Shown: positions 35,055-43,523 of the stretch, piece after piece
Position numbering within the stretch: position 1 is the first letter of the stretch
Layout of the letters: each line of letters begins with the position of its first letter
Source: Pontibacter aydingkolensis
Lineage (GTDB): Bacteria > Bacteroidota > Bacteroidia > Cytophagales > Hymenobacteraceae
Assembly (NCBI RefSeq): GCF_019443125.1
Contig: NZ_JAHYXK010000013.1
Location: forward strand, 1 to 64,000
Reading direction: 5' to 3'
Length of the DNA: 64,000 nt
Program-made: the position numbers and the translations under genes
The notes under the pieces: generated by a model
The model's input: only the letters and a program-made list of their open reading frames with translations
The model's database searches: none
What the model was told of the DNA's origin: nothing

Positions 35055-36350
35055 CTACTCCAACTGTGGCTTCCCCTTTAGTATTACTTGGTGTATTTTT
35101 TTTGTGTTCCGGATGTCTTGCAGTGGATTGTCTTCCAGTATGACAAGGTTTGCGTATTTGCCTGCTTCTATGGAACCATAGTCCTGAGTGAGGTTGGCGT
35201 ATCGCGCAGCATTGTAAGTGGCCATTTTCAAAACTGCAGCATTGGTAAACCCTGCGTCAGCCAAGTACTCCATTTCGTGGTGAACCGCCAGCCCCGGTAA
35301 ATTGTAAGGATTGGGGGAGTCAGTGCCTATTAAGATATAGTCGGCATAATCTAAAAAATGATGCTGGACAAATTGCCTGTGTACATCAGACTTCAGCTTA
35401 AAATTATCTTGTAAACTTGCAGGTAAAGATTCCCACCAGCCTAGGAGGCCTTGCACAGATTGCTGTGATCTCAGCTGCTTAAGTTCCTGCTTTACCTTTT
35501 TGTTGTTGATATTGGCGTATAAACTTAAGGTAGGTGTAAGCCATACTTTGTTGTTTTTGAGTTTGGCGGCGTAAGGTGCAAGTCGCAGGCTGTCATAATT
35601 CAGGTACAGTTCGTTTCGTGTGCGTTCTTCTTTCAGAGATTCAAAATCTGGTGAAATCTCTGTGGCATACTGTATAACCCCGTCGAGGTGTTCGTGGCTG
35701 TTATGCCTTGGGTCTCCGAAATTCTCTTTGCTTAAAGTATAAGGTAGATGGCCTGTCACCTTAATGCCTTTTTCAGATGCGACTTTCAAAATTTCAAGGT
35801 ATATATCCTCCGGTAGGCGATTGTATACCTTTATCTCTTGGTAGCCCATTTGCTTGTGTTTGGCTATCAGCTCGCGTACTTGGTGTTTATCGGTTAGGAT
35901 GGGGCCTGCATGCGCTTCGCCCCATAAGGGCGGGTTGCCATCGTAAACCGGTGACACAACCTGCAACGACGGACCTGTTAGTAACAGATTGTCAATCGAG
36001 TCGCGCCAAGCGAGCACTCCCTCGCTACCTGCCATAACACGGACATTGGTTATGCCGAACTTTACAAAATCCTGTAAAAAGTACTTGTTTTGGGGGCCAA
36101 TGTGAGCGTGCATTTCAAAAAGTCCCGGTATCACATATCTGTCTTTCCCATCAATTACTGCATGGTGGCGTGTCTGGCGCTTTTTAGGGTTAAAAGATGC
36201 AATACGGCCATTCGTGATCAAAATATTCCGGTGTTTTGATATTGTGCCTTCTTTAACATCAACAATGTTTACGTTTTTTACATAAAGATTTTGAGCATGT
36301 GCAAAAAGACAGCAAAAGAAAAGAGTAAGTGTCAGAAAGGGTTTCTTCAT
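35055..36350 (-). CDS. Secreted amidohydrolase-family metal enzyme
   Basis: 431 residues. A signal peptide (about 1-19, ending FAHAQ) shows periplasmic or surface location. The amidohydrolase core has the HxH pair His81/His83 in FEMHAHIG, a lysine in EIKVYNRL that may be carbamylated, histidines in VTGHLPY and SHEHLDG, and the metal Asp in LIGTDSPNPY. The C-terminal SIEAGKYANLVILEDNPL is the usual composite-domain strand. It resembles the imidazolonepropionase / prolidase-like group of exported Bacteroidota amidohydrolases. The substrate is unknown. Confidence 0.88.
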   Translation of the reverse strand: MKKPFLTLTLFFCCLFAHAQNLYVKNVNIVDVKEGTISKHRNILITNGRIASFNPKKRQTRHHAVIDGKDRYVIPGLFEMHAHIGPQNKYFLQDFVKFGITNVRVMAGSEGVLAWRDSIDNLLLTGPSLQVVSPVYDGNPPLWGEAHAGPILTDKHQVRELIAKHKQMGYQEIKVYNRLPEDIYLEILKVASEKGIKVTGHLPYTLSKENFGDPRHNSHEHLDGVIQYATEISPDFESLKEERTRNELYLNYDSLRLAPYAAKLKNNKVWLTPTLSLYANINNKKVKQELKQLRSQQSVQGLLGWWESLPASLQDNFKLKSDVHRQFVQHHFLDYADYILIGTDSPNPYNLPGLAVHHEMEYLADAGFTNAAVLKMATYNAARYANLTQDYGSIEAGKYANLVILEDNPLQDIRNTKKIHQVILKGKPQLE

Positions 36351-36415
36351 AGTATTGTATGAGCGAATGAAATCGTTAAGCAGCAGAAACGGGAGGCTTC
36401 GGAGCGGATGAAATG

Positions 36416-36468
36416 TTCAGGTTAAACTGGTCTACTGCTGCTTTAATAGCTGACCAGTTTAACCTGAA
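36416..36468. repeat. Perfect 17-bp inverted repeat between hemH and amidohydrolase
   Basis: TTCAGGTTAAACTGGTC (36416-36432) is exactly complementary to GACCAGTTTAACCTGAA (36452-36468), with a 19-nt loop. There is no T-run on either side. It could be a hairpin in the message, a weak terminator for hemH, or an operator. Confidence 0.8.
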
Positions 36469-36509
36469 ATAAATGTAGGAATAGGATTTTACTAAAAACC
36501 TGCCAGTCT

Positions 36510-37538
36510 TTAGTTTGCCAGAATCATTTCCTTGACTGCCTCCACCCACATCGGGTTTGAGTTAAGGCTTTCCACCAGTTGCCACTTCTCACCGCCTGCT
36601 TCTAAAAACATCTCCTTAAACTCTTCGCCAACTTCAATGGTGGTTTCAAGGCAGTCGGCTACGAAGGCAGGACTATAAGCTAGTACTTTCTTTATTCCTT
36701 TGGCCGGAAGGTCTTTTAAAATAAAGTCGGTGTAAGGTTGTAGCCACGGGTCTTTACCTAACCTGGACTGGAAAGCTACAGTGTACTGGTCTTCGCGCAG
36801 GCCAAGCTGCTCGGCTAATAACCGTGATGTAGCAAAGCAGGCGGCGCGATAACAGTATTTGTTACGCTTATTATAGCTGTTGCAGCAGGAGCCAAGCTTG
36901 CAATAGCCGTGGTCGCTGCCTTTAAGTATATGGCGCTCCGGTAGGCCATGGTAGCTGAACACTACATGGTCGTAGTTATCCTGTGCCATGTGTTGCTTAC
37001 CCAGTTCTGCAAATGCGTTAATAAAACCAGGATCATCGCAGAACGATGAGATAAAGTTTATACTTGGCACGATCCACCAGTCCTTTACAATCTCCATTAT
37101 TTTGTCCTGCACAGATCCTGTAGAGGCTGAAGCGTATTGCGGGAACAACGGCAGCACGATGATACGGTCTACGCTTTGCTCGCGCAGTTCCTCCAAAGCA
37201 CTTTTTATACTTGGGCTCTGGTAACGCATTCCAAAAGCTACATGGTAGCCATTGCCAAGTGAAGCTTGTAGTTTCTCCTGCAGGTCGCGGCCATGGTACA
37301 GCAACGGCGATCCGCGTTCTGTCCATAGCTCTTTGTATACTTTAGCGGATTTAGGAGCCCTGAACGGGGCAATTATGCCGTTTATCAGCGCATAGCGTGC
37401 AATGGCAGGAATGTCAATCACGCGTTTGTCCAGCAGGAACTCGCGCAGGTATTTTCTTACATCAGGCGTATTAGGCGTGTCAGGTGTTCCTAAGTTTACT
37501 AGTAAAACGCCAATTTTGCCGCTGGTTTTCTTGTTCAT
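36510..37538 (-). CDS. hemH: Ferrochelatase
   Basis: HemH inserts iron into protoporphyrin IX, the last step of protoporphyrin-dependent heme synthesis. 342 residues. The catalytic His197 is in FSYHGLPERH, with VLPLFPQYASASTGS and a glutamate-rich AYSPAFVADCLETTIEVGEE downstream. Six cysteines (167, 213, 218, 219, 229, 234) include a tight central group not needed for the basic fold; some bacterial ferrochelatases carry an Fe-S cluster, so metal binding here is possible but unproven. Monocistronic on the minus strand. Confidence 0.95.
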   Translation of the reverse strand: MNKKTSGKIGVLLVNLGTPDTPNTPDVRKYLREFLLDKRVIDIPAIARYALINGIIAPFRAPKSAKVYKELWTERGSPLLYHGRDLQEKLQASLGNGYHVAFGMRYQSPSIKSALEELREQSVDRIIVLPLFPQYASASTGSVQDKIMEIVKDWWIVPSINFISSFCDDPGFINAFAELGKQHMAQDNYDHVVFSYHGLPERHILKGSDHGYCKLGSCCNSYNKRNKYCYRAACFATSRLLAEQLGLREDQYTVAFQSRLGKDPWLQPYTDFILKDLPAKGIKKVLAYSPAFVADCLETTIEVGEEFKEMFLEAGGEKWQLVESLNSNPMWVEAVKEMILAN

Positions 37539-37775
37539 TAAACTAATTGTCTTCTTCTGGTTTGCAAAGATACAAAGTATAAGTTGTTTGTTGTAAATCG
37601 ATATTATCTATAGACCAATAGAGAAGTAACTGCTGCTTGTAAAGCTTTAAGTATGGGATAATGTTTGAGGAGGCTGTAAAATTATTTGCCGGAATGGAGT
37701 AAAGTATAAGTTGCAGACATCACTCCCTCATTTACAATTAATTAGATTATACGCCGCAGTCTCGTAAAAAAGAAG

Positions 37776-37783
37776 TAATTTTG
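37776..37783 (+). promoter_or_regulatory. Bacteroidota -7 box (TAATTTTG) of era
   Basis: TAATTTTG fits TAnnTTTG and lies 19 bases before the era ATG, giving a very short leader. No other candidate is closer. Confidence 0.55.
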
Positions 37784-37802
37784 CATCCTTAAATTTTAGA
37801 GT

Positions 37803-38690
37803 ATGGCCGATACACAGCATAAAGCCGGATTTGTAAGTATAGTGGGCAAGCCAAACGTGGGTAAATCAACGTTGATGAACGCACTGGTAGGCGAGAAGCT
37901 CTCCATTATTACATCAAAAGCACAAACCACGCGGCACCGGATCATGGGTATCCTGAACGGAGATGATTTCCAGATCGTGTATTCCGATACGCCTGGTATT
38001 ATCAAACCGCAGTACGCCCTGCACGAATCGATGATGGGCTTTGTGCGCACCTCCCTGGAGGACGCCGACGTTATACTTTTCGTGACGGATATTTACGAGA
38101 AGCACGACGAGGACGATGTGATCAAGCGCCTGCAGCATGCAGAGGTGCCTATACTTTTACTGATCAACAAGATTGACCAAGCCACAGAAGAAGAGGTAAA
38201 TGAGAAGGTGGCTTACTGGCAGGAAGTGATGAAGCCGACGGAGATCCATCCGATATCTGCTTTGCACAATTTCGGCCTGGAGCAGCTGTTTAGCCGCCTG
38301 CTGCATTATTTGCCTGTGCATCCAGCCTTTTATCCTAAAGATGAACTGACTGACAAGCCTGAGCGTTTCTTTGTGTCCGAGATCATCCGGGAGAAGATCT
38401 TGCTTAACTATAAAAAAGAAATTCCTTACAGCTGCGAAGTGGTTATAGAGGAGTTTAAAGAGGAAGAGGCCATTATCCGCATCCGTGCTGAGATAAGCGT
38501 GGAGCGCCGCAGCCAGAAAGGCATTGTAATAGGCCATAAAGGCGAGGCACTCAAAAAAGTGGGCATGCAGGCCCGTGTGGATATGGAGGACTTCTTCCAG
38601 AAAAAAGTATTTCTTGATTTGTATGTGCGCGTGAACGAAAACTGGCGAACCGACCAAAAGCTGCTTCGGCGCTTCGGTTACAGCGAGTAA
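37803..38690 (+). CDS. era: GTPase Era
   Basis: Essential GTPase that chaperones 16S rRNA maturation and 30S assembly. 295 residues. Walker A GKPNVGKST (15-23), switch II DTPGIIKPQ, and NKID (base recognition) are all present. The C-terminal KH domain binds the 16S 3' end (IVIGHKGEALKKVGMQARVDME). The Ile-Leu pairs in VILFVTD and PILLLINK are both written ATA-CTT, within the AAGTATR word. der follows 69 bases downstream, so the two ribosome-assembly GTPases may be co-transcribed. Confidence 0.97.
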   Translation: MADTQHKAGFVSIVGKPNVGKSTLMNALVGEKLSIITSKAQTTRHRIMGILNGDDFQIVYSDTPGIIKPQYALHESMMGFVRTSLEDADVILFVTDIYEKHDEDDVIKRLQHAEVPILLLINKIDQATEEEVNEKVAYWQEVMKPTEIHPISALHNFGLEQLFSRLLHYLPVHPAFYPKDELTDKPERFFVSEIIREKILLNYKKEIPYSCEVVIEEFKEEEAIIRIRAEISVERRSQKGIVIGHKGEALKKVGMQARVDMEDFFQKKVFLDLYVRVNENWRTDQKLLRRFGYSE

Positions 38691-38759
38691 GTAGGCGCAC
38701 AGCATAAAGCTTCGGGGCAAGGTGCTCCGGGGGCACTTTAACTATTTTATTTTAATTCG

Positions 38760-40073
38760 ATGTCATCAAACATCATTGCAATTGTAGGCCGCCCAAACGT
38801 GGGCAAGTCTACGCTTTTTAACCGCTTAATTGGCCAGCGTAAAGCCATCATGGACAACGTGAGCGGCGTTACCCGCGACAGAAGCTACGGCCACGGCGAA
38901 TGGTGCGGAAAATTTTATACTGTAATTGACACCGGTGGCTATGTGCATGGCTCCGACGATATTTTTGAAGCCGAGATCAACCGCCAGGTAGAGTTGGCTA
39001 TGAACGAAGCCGACGTTATACTTTTTATGGTGGACGTGGATGCTGGCTTAACAGGTCTTGACGAGGAGTTTGCAAACGTTCTTCGTCGTTCCAAAAAGCC
39101 GATTTATGTAGTAGCCAATAAAGCAGATACAAATGCGCGTATGCACCAGATGGGTGAGTTTTATGCCTTGGGCGTAGGGGAGGAGATTTATCCACTATCG
39201 TCTCAGAACGGATCTGGTACCGGCGAACTGCTGGATGAGGTAGTAAAGCACTTTAAAGACGAAGGCGTGGAAGATCCTGACGCAGGCATTCCTAAAATAG
39301 CTGTGCTTGGCCGCCCGAACGCAGGTAAGTCTTCTTTTGTGAACTTGCTGCTAGGCGAAGAGCGCAACATCGTAACCGACATTGCCGGCACAACGCGCGA
39401 TGCGATACACTCAAGATACAATGCCTTTGGCAAAGAGTTTATTATAGTAGATACAGCCGGTTTGCGACGTAAAAGCAAGGTAAGCGAAGATGTTGAGTTT
39501 TACTCGGTAATGCGTGCGATTCGTGCCCTGGAAGACGCCGATGTTTGTATCGTGATGCTGGATGCTACCCGAGGTATTGAAGCCCAGGATGTAAACATTA
39601 TAACACTGGCTGAAAAGAACCGCAAAGGCATTGTTATACTTGTAAACAAGTGGGACCTGGTTGAGAAGGAGACAAACACTACCAAAGAGTTTGAAGAAAC
39701 TATTCTGGAGCGTATTGCGCCTATCAAGTATGTACCGGTTGTCTTTACATCTGTACTTACCAAGCAGCGTATACACAAAGCCGTTGAGAAAGCCATGGAG
39801 GTGTATGATAACAAAACGCAGAAAATACCAACCTCTAAGCTAAACGACCTGCTATTACCTGATATCGAACGTTATCCGCCACCAGCAATCAAAGGCAAGT
39901 TTGTAAAGATAAAGTATATCACGCAGTTGCCAACGCATAACCCAACGTTTGCGTTTTTCTGTAACTTGCCACAATATATTAAAGAGCCATACATGCGTTA
40001 CCTGGAAAACAGATTGCGTGAGCACTTTGGTTTTGAGGGGGTTCCGGTAAAATTAATCTTCAGGAAAAAATAG
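38760..40073 (+). CDS. der: GTPase Der (EngA)
   Basis: Double GTPase for 50S subunit assembly. 437 residues with two G domains: GRPNVGKST near 10-18 with DTGGY, and GRPNAGKSS near 184-192 with DTAGL and NKWD. A KH-like C-terminal domain follows (about 350-437, KIKYITQLPTHNPTFAFFCN). Both hydrophobic strands DVILFMVD and GIVILVNKWD use ATA-CTT for Ile-Leu. It ends with KLIFRKK, and the promoter of the small lipoprotein lies just beyond. Confidence 0.97.
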   Translation: MSSNIIAIVGRPNVGKSTLFNRLIGQRKAIMDNVSGVTRDRSYGHGEWCGKFYTVIDTGGYVHGSDDIFEAEINRQVELAMNEADVILFMVDVDAGLTGLDEEFANVLRRSKKPIYVVANKADTNARMHQMGEFYALGVGEEIYPLSSQNGSGTGELLDEVVKHFKDEGVEDPDAGIPKIAVLGRPNAGKSSFVNLLLGEERNIVTDIAGTTRDAIHSRYNAFGKEFIIVDTAGLRRKSKVSEDVEFYSVMRAIRALEDADVCIVMLDATRGIEAQDVNIITLAEKNRKGIVILVNKWDLVEKETNTTKEFEETILERIAPIKYVPVVFTSVLTKQRIHKAVEKAMEVYDNKTQKIPTSKLNDLLLPDIERYPPPAIKGKFVKIKYITQLPTHNPTFAFFCNLPQYIKEPYMRYLENRLREHFGFEGVPVKLIFRKK

Positions 40074-40102
40074 AAAAATATTAGGTGATTAAAATATAGT
40101 AT

Positions 40103-40110
40103 TATATTTG
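40103..40110 (+). promoter_or_regulatory. Bacteroidota -7 box (TATATTTG) of first small lipoprotein
   Basis: TATATTTG fits TAnnTTTG exactly and lies 32 bases before the ATG at 40142, in an AT-rich spacer after der. Confidence 0.65.
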
Positions 40111-40141
40111 TCTCTTCATTTAATCAAAACACCTAAACATC

Positions 40142-40321
40142 ATGAAAAAAGTATTCGGTTTACTATTTGTTGCTGGTCTTTTCGCTTTCGCATCTTGCAA
40201 CAACGCAGAAGAGACTGCTACTGAGGTAGAAACTACTGAAGAGACTGTTGTAGAGGAAGCTCCAGTAATGGAAGAAGATACTACTACTGTTCCTGTTGAC
40301 ACTACTGAGGCAGCTCTGTAA
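40142..40321 (+). CDS. Tiny acidic lipoprotein (first of tandem pair)
   Basis: 59 residues. It starts MKKVFGLLFVAGLFAFASC: a complete type II signal peptide with lipobox FASC (Cys19). The mature 41 residues are almost only Glu, Thr, Val, Ala and Asp (EETATEVETTEETVVEE...VDTTEAAL), so very acidic and probably unstructured. It has its own -7 box at 40103 and a strong terminator at 40355, so it is a real, separately transcribed gene. A similar gene follows 200 bases downstream. No function can be assigned. Confidence 0.85.
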   Translation: MKKVFGLLFVAGLFAFASCNNAEETATEVETTEETVVEEAPVMEEDTTTVPVDTTEAAL

Positions 40322-40354
40322 TATCAACTGAAACCACCTGGCGCATGGCCAGGC

Positions 40355-40387
40355 AGTAAAGGCCACCCGATAAAGGTGGCCTTTACT
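40355..40387 (+). terminator. Terminator after first small lipoprotein
   Basis: A 13-bp perfect stem AGTAAAGGCCACC / GGTGGCCTTTACT with a 7-nt loop. A smaller hairpin, CCTGGC / GCCAGG, lies just before it. Confidence 0.85.
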
Positions 40388-40489
40388 TATTATATTTTTT
40401 TAAAACTATATTTCGTAAGCAGCGTATTCGTTTTCATATTTCCTATGAAGGAGGTAGGCAGGTATAAAGCAATAAGTAAATACCTGGCA

Positions 40490-40497
40490 TAAATTTG
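40490..40497 (+). promoter_or_regulatory. Bacteroidota -7 box (TAAATTTG) of second small lipoprotein
   Basis: TAAATTTG fits TAnnTTTG and lies 27 bases before the ATG at 40525. It overlaps the in-frame TTG at 40495, which excludes that codon as start. Confidence 0.65.
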
Positions 40498-40524
40498 TTA
40501 TCAATCACTAAAACAAATAGGAAA

Positions 40525-40695
40525 ATGAAAAAGCTATTGTATGTTTTTGCCGTGTGCGGTCTATTCGCATTTGCTTCTTGCGACTCGCCAGCCGAAGAAA
40601 GGGCTGAAGAAAGAGAAGAAGCCGTAGAAGAAATGGAAGATGAGGCCGAAGATATGGCTGACGACATGGATGATACAACTACTGTAATACAGTAA
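40525..40695 (+). CDS. Tiny acidic lipoprotein (second of tandem pair)
   Basis: 56 residues from the ATG at 40525: MKKLLYVFAVCGLFAFASC, with the same FAFASC lipobox ending as its upstream twin (Cys19). The mature 37 residues are dominated by Glu, Ala, Asp and Met (AEERAEEREEAVEEMEDEAEDM) and end DDTTTVIQ. The first half may form a charged helix or short coiled coil, unlike the Thr/Val-rich twin. It has its own -7 box and perfect terminator. Function unknown; a short outer-membrane-anchored spacer or chaperone is conceivable. Confidence 0.85.
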   Translation: MKKLLYVFAVCGLFAFASCDSPAEERAEEREEAVEEMEDEAEDMADDMDDTTTVIQ

Positions 40696-40713
40696 CTGGT
40701 CTGAAAATCTGCC

Positions 40714-40749
40714 AAACAGTAAAGCCCGGATAACCGGGCTTTACTGTTT
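40714..40749. terminator. Terminator between small lipoprotein and convergent gene
   Basis: A 16-bp perfect stem (40714-40729 with 40734-40749; core CAGTAAAGCCCGG / CCGGGCTTTACTG) with a 4-nt loop, then TTTTTATA. It serves the plus-strand lipoprotein and probably also the convergent minus-strand gene ending at 40764. Confidence 0.92.
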
Positions 40750-40763
40750 TTATACTTTGTACT

Positions 40764-41333
40764 TCAGGGGCCAAGCCTCTTTTGGATCATGCTGTTAACA
40801 AGTGCAAAAAGGCGTTTGGGGGTAAAGGTACGCCAATAAACATCTTCCAGGCTGCCGCCATAGTTTATGTATGAGTCTAGGTTATAGTTACGCATCTCGT
40901 TAAATACAAAGTCACGGAAGCCTATTGCCGCAATCCAGCCTTCTTCCACATCTTCAAACCACTCTTCGTAGTATGCGTCATCCGACCCATGGAAGTTAAA
41001 CACATTTTCGCCGATTAGTATAAAGTGTTTGATGCCCTCCGTAATCATGGGGTCTAGTATGTTGCGTTTAAGGCTCATAATGTCGTTATTCAACGTGTCG
41101 TTCCATTCTCCAATAAACTCTATTACTGCAAAACCCAGATCATAATCGGTATAGAGTATCTTAATAAATAGCGTTTCAGAGTCAATATCGTCCCATTGCG
41201 GATGTATATAGTAGCCGTAGATGGTATTGGTATAGTAGGTGAGGTTATTCTCAGCGCCAAAAAGCGGAGAGCGCGGATCTTCGGAAGCGGAGTATTTATC
41301 TATCCAGTTATAGTATGGTTCTATGTTATGCAT
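40764..41333 (-). CDS. Conserved hypothetical cytoplasmic protein
   Basis: 189 residues without signal peptide or membrane helix. It is acidic and rich in aromatic residues (YYNWIDKYSASEDPRSPLF at the start; WFEDVEEGWIAAIGFRDFVFNEM in the middle; SLEDVYWRTFTPKRLFALVNSMI near the end). The regular hydrophobic spacing shows a folded alpha/beta protein, and codon use matches its neighbours, so it is a real gene. I do not recognise the family and assign no function. It is transcribed divergently from the gene at 41538. Confidence 0.7.
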   Translation of the reverse strand: MHNIEPYYNWIDKYSASEDPRSPLFGAENNLTYYTNTIYGYYIHPQWDDIDSETLFIKILYTDYDLGFAVIEFIGEWNDTLNNDIMSLKRNILDPMITEGIKHFILIGENVFNFHGSDDAYYEEWFEDVEEGWIAAIGFRDFVFNEMRNYNLDSYINYGGSLEDVYWRTFTPKRLFALVNSMIQKRLGP

Positions 41334-41537
41334 AAACGTTCTTGAAGTAAGGCAGTAGGCGCTAGGGTATTTGATTAATGTACTTGAAAGGCTCAGGCAA
41401 AGTTGAAGCTTTTAACCTAATTTTAAAGTATGAAACTTATCTTGTTAAAACTGTTTTAAAATATAAGAGATACCAGAAAAATGACGTTATACGTATGTTG
41501 AATGAATAGTACGCTTCCCTAAAATCTGATTTTTACC

Positions 41538-42602
41538 ATGAGTAACATCCTTTTAATAGCTTCCCGTTTTACTGTTGCCCTCTTTTTCGTGCTGTTGGCA
41601 GGCAATGTTTTTGCCTCCGAAACAGATTATACAAAAGTGTATCATCCGGTTATTAACAAGGCGGAGCTGAGTATACTTCAGAAAGACTATGCCGGCGCGC
41701 TTGCGCTTTATCGAGAGGCTTTTAAGGTGGTACCTGCGCCATTTGCCCGCGATTATTACAATGCAGCCGTATGCGCCATGCTTCTGAAAGACAAAAAGCA
41801 ATCGCTTGGTTATTTAGAGAAGCTTGCAGCAAAGGGTGTAAGTATAGACTACTTAGAAAACAGGCCTGTATTTGACTCTCTGCAGTCTACAAAGCAATGG
41901 CGCAAGTTTAAAAGGAAGTATCCCAAGTATAGGCAGCAATACGAAAAACAGGTAAACCTCGACCTGCGTGCCGACCTGGATGAATTATATGCCCGCGATC
42001 AGTATTTCAGGCAAGCCAAAGGTGGCTTAAGGGTGTATGGCGATACATTAAATAAAATAGAAGCAGCCAATACAAAGAAATTTCTGAGTTGGGTAGAAAA
42101 TCACGGGTATCCCGGTGAAGACTTGATAGGGGTAGGAGACACGCTGGAGCAACTGCCGCGTTTCAGTATTATTATACAACGCCAGACCAAAGCCAGAAAA
42201 GGCCACGATTTCTCTAAAATACTGGAGGCGGCCGTGCAGCAGGGTAGACTAAGCCCGCAAGCTGCCGCTTACCTGATAGAGCAGCAGGTAGGCCGTAGTA
42301 AGTATGGCTCTAAGGCTTATGTAAAGATTAACTGCAGCACTTGTGAGAATGAAGAGCCGCTTGATAAGATGAAACGTTACCTGGAAGAGAACCGCACTGA
42401 AAAAGAACTACTCACACTGGAAGCTAACCGTAAAAAACTGGGACTGGAATCTTTTGAAGACTACAAGAAGAAGGTGATCTACAGCATGACGGATAAAAGG
42501 TTTAAGCTGAACTACGCGTGGTCTGTGGTAAATTACCAGGTGCCAAGCAAAGAAGCAGCCAAGGTAATGTTGGAGAACTTTGTAGTAGCCGACGCAGAAT
42601 AA
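41538..42602 (+). CDS. Secreted TPR-like protein with DUF6624-like C-terminal half
   Basis: 354 residues. A signal peptide ends at VFASE (about 27). Residues 35-105 form TPR-like helices (AELSILQKDYAGALALYREAFKV and AAVCAMLLKDKKQSLGYLEKLA). The second half has LRADLDELYARDQYFRQ, then FLSWVENHGYPGEDLIGVGDT, FSIIIQRQTKA and LSPQAAAYLIEQQVGRSKYGSKAYV, a layout reminiscent of DUF6624 (DQ..R, G.P....VG, I..QH, AYL.D, YG). That match is weak and from memory. Function unknown. Confidence 0.65.
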   Translation: MSNILLIASRFTVALFFVLLAGNVFASETDYTKVYHPVINKAELSILQKDYAGALALYREAFKVVPAPFARDYYNAAVCAMLLKDKKQSLGYLEKLAAKGVSIDYLENRPVFDSLQSTKQWRKFKRKYPKYRQQYEKQVNLDLRADLDELYARDQYFRQAKGGLRVYGDTLNKIEAANTKKFLSWVENHGYPGEDLIGVGDTLEQLPRFSIIIQRQTKARKGHDFSKILEAAVQQGRLSPQAAAYLIEQQVGRSKYGSKAYVKINCSTCENEEPLDKMKRYLEENRTEKELLTLEANRKKLGLESFEDYKKKVIYSMTDKRFKLNYAWSVVNYQVPSKEAAKVMLENFVVADAE

Positions 42603-42621
42603 CCTGCCTGAATTTATACTT

Positions 42622-42655
42622 AGCGGGTGTGAAGTAGCTATACTTTACACCCGCT
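42622..42655. terminator. Bidirectional terminator between convergent genes
   Basis: A 15-bp stem AGCGGGTGTGAAGTA / TACTTTACACCCGCT with one G-U pair and a 4-nt loop, followed by TTATTTTTTT. It lies between the convergent TPR-like gene and murQ. The stem tip contains the AAGTA half of the abundant AAGTATR word. Confidence 0.88.
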
Positions 42656-42668
42656 TTATTTTTTTAAC

Positions 42669-43484
42669 TTATTGCCCGTTGTTGTTACGGTAGGCTTCCA
42701 TGGCAGCACGCACGCTCCCGAACTTTTTAAGAAGCGCTGCAGCCTCTGGCCTGGTTAGCTTTAGCTCTTCCATTAGCATGCGGGTGCCACGGTCTACCAG
42801 TTTTACATTAGATAGCTGCATGTCCACCATTTTGTTGCCTTTTACCCGGCCAAGCCTGATCATGGTAGAGGTGGTGAGCATGTTTAGAACCAGCTTTTGT
42901 GCCGTGCCTGCTTTCATGCGGGTGCTGCCTGTAACAAACTCAGGTCCTGTGATTATTTCTACGGGATAGTCTGCTGCGGCTGCCACAGCACTGCCTGCAT
43001 TGCATACAATGCAGCCTGTAGTTATATTTTGAGCACGGCATTGCTCAAGTCCGCCAATTACATAGGGCGTACGGCCAGAGGCCGCGATGCCTACTACAAT
43101 ATCTTTATCAGTAACGTCGTACTGTTGCAGGTCCAGCCAGGCTTGCTTTTTATCGTCTTCTGCAAACTCAACTGCTTTTCTGATAGCAGAATCGCCACCG
43201 GCAATCAACGCGATAACCATGCCATGCGGTACGCCATAAGTAGGAGGGCATTCAGATGCATCTACAACCCCAAGCCTGCCGCTAGTACCAGCTCCGATGT
43301 AAAACAACCTGCCACCCTGGCTTAGCTTTTCTACTGTAGCGTCTACTAACCGCTCTATCTGGGGTATGGCCGCTTCTATGGCTATTGGTACCGTTTTATC
43401 TTCGCGGTTGATATTTACCAGTAGTTCCCTGGTGCTCATTTGCTCCAGGCGGTCATAATTAGAAGCCGATTCGGTAGTAGACAT
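42669..43484 (-). CDS. murQ: N-acetylmuramic acid 6-phosphate etherase
   Basis: MurQ cleaves the lactyl ether of MurNAc 6-phosphate to give GlcNAc 6-phosphate, a step in peptidoglycan recycling. 271 residues, the shorter Bacteroidota length (E. coli about 298). The SIS domain shows LFYIGAGTSGRLGVVDASECPPTYG, then GIAASGRTPYVIGGL and EVITGPEFVTGSTRMKAGTAQK-type sequence (here VEIITGPEFVTGSTRM). It follows the sugar kinase 39 bases upstream, so kinase and etherase act in series on MurNAc. Confidence 0.96.
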   Translation of the reverse strand: MSTTESASNYDRLEQMSTRELLVNINREDKTVPIAIEAAIPQIERLVDATVEKLSQGGRLFYIGAGTSGRLGVVDASECPPTYGVPHGMVIALIAGGDSAIRKAVEFAEDDKKQAWLDLQQYDVTDKDIVVGIAASGRTPYVIGGLEQCRAQNITTGCIVCNAGSAVAAAADYPVEIITGPEFVTGSTRMKAGTAQKLVLNMLTTSTMIRLGRVKGNKMVDMQLSNVKLVDRGTRMLMEELKLTRPEAAALLKKFGSVRAAMEAYRNNNGQ

Positions 43485-43523
43485 GGGGTATGCTAAAAAG
43501 GAAGTATAAATTTGGTAATGCTG

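Noticed and set aside
40120..40302. Ser/Val-rich minus-strand frames over 40120-40366
   Set aside because: They are antisense to the small acidic lipoprotein gene at 40142, which has promoter, lipobox and terminator.
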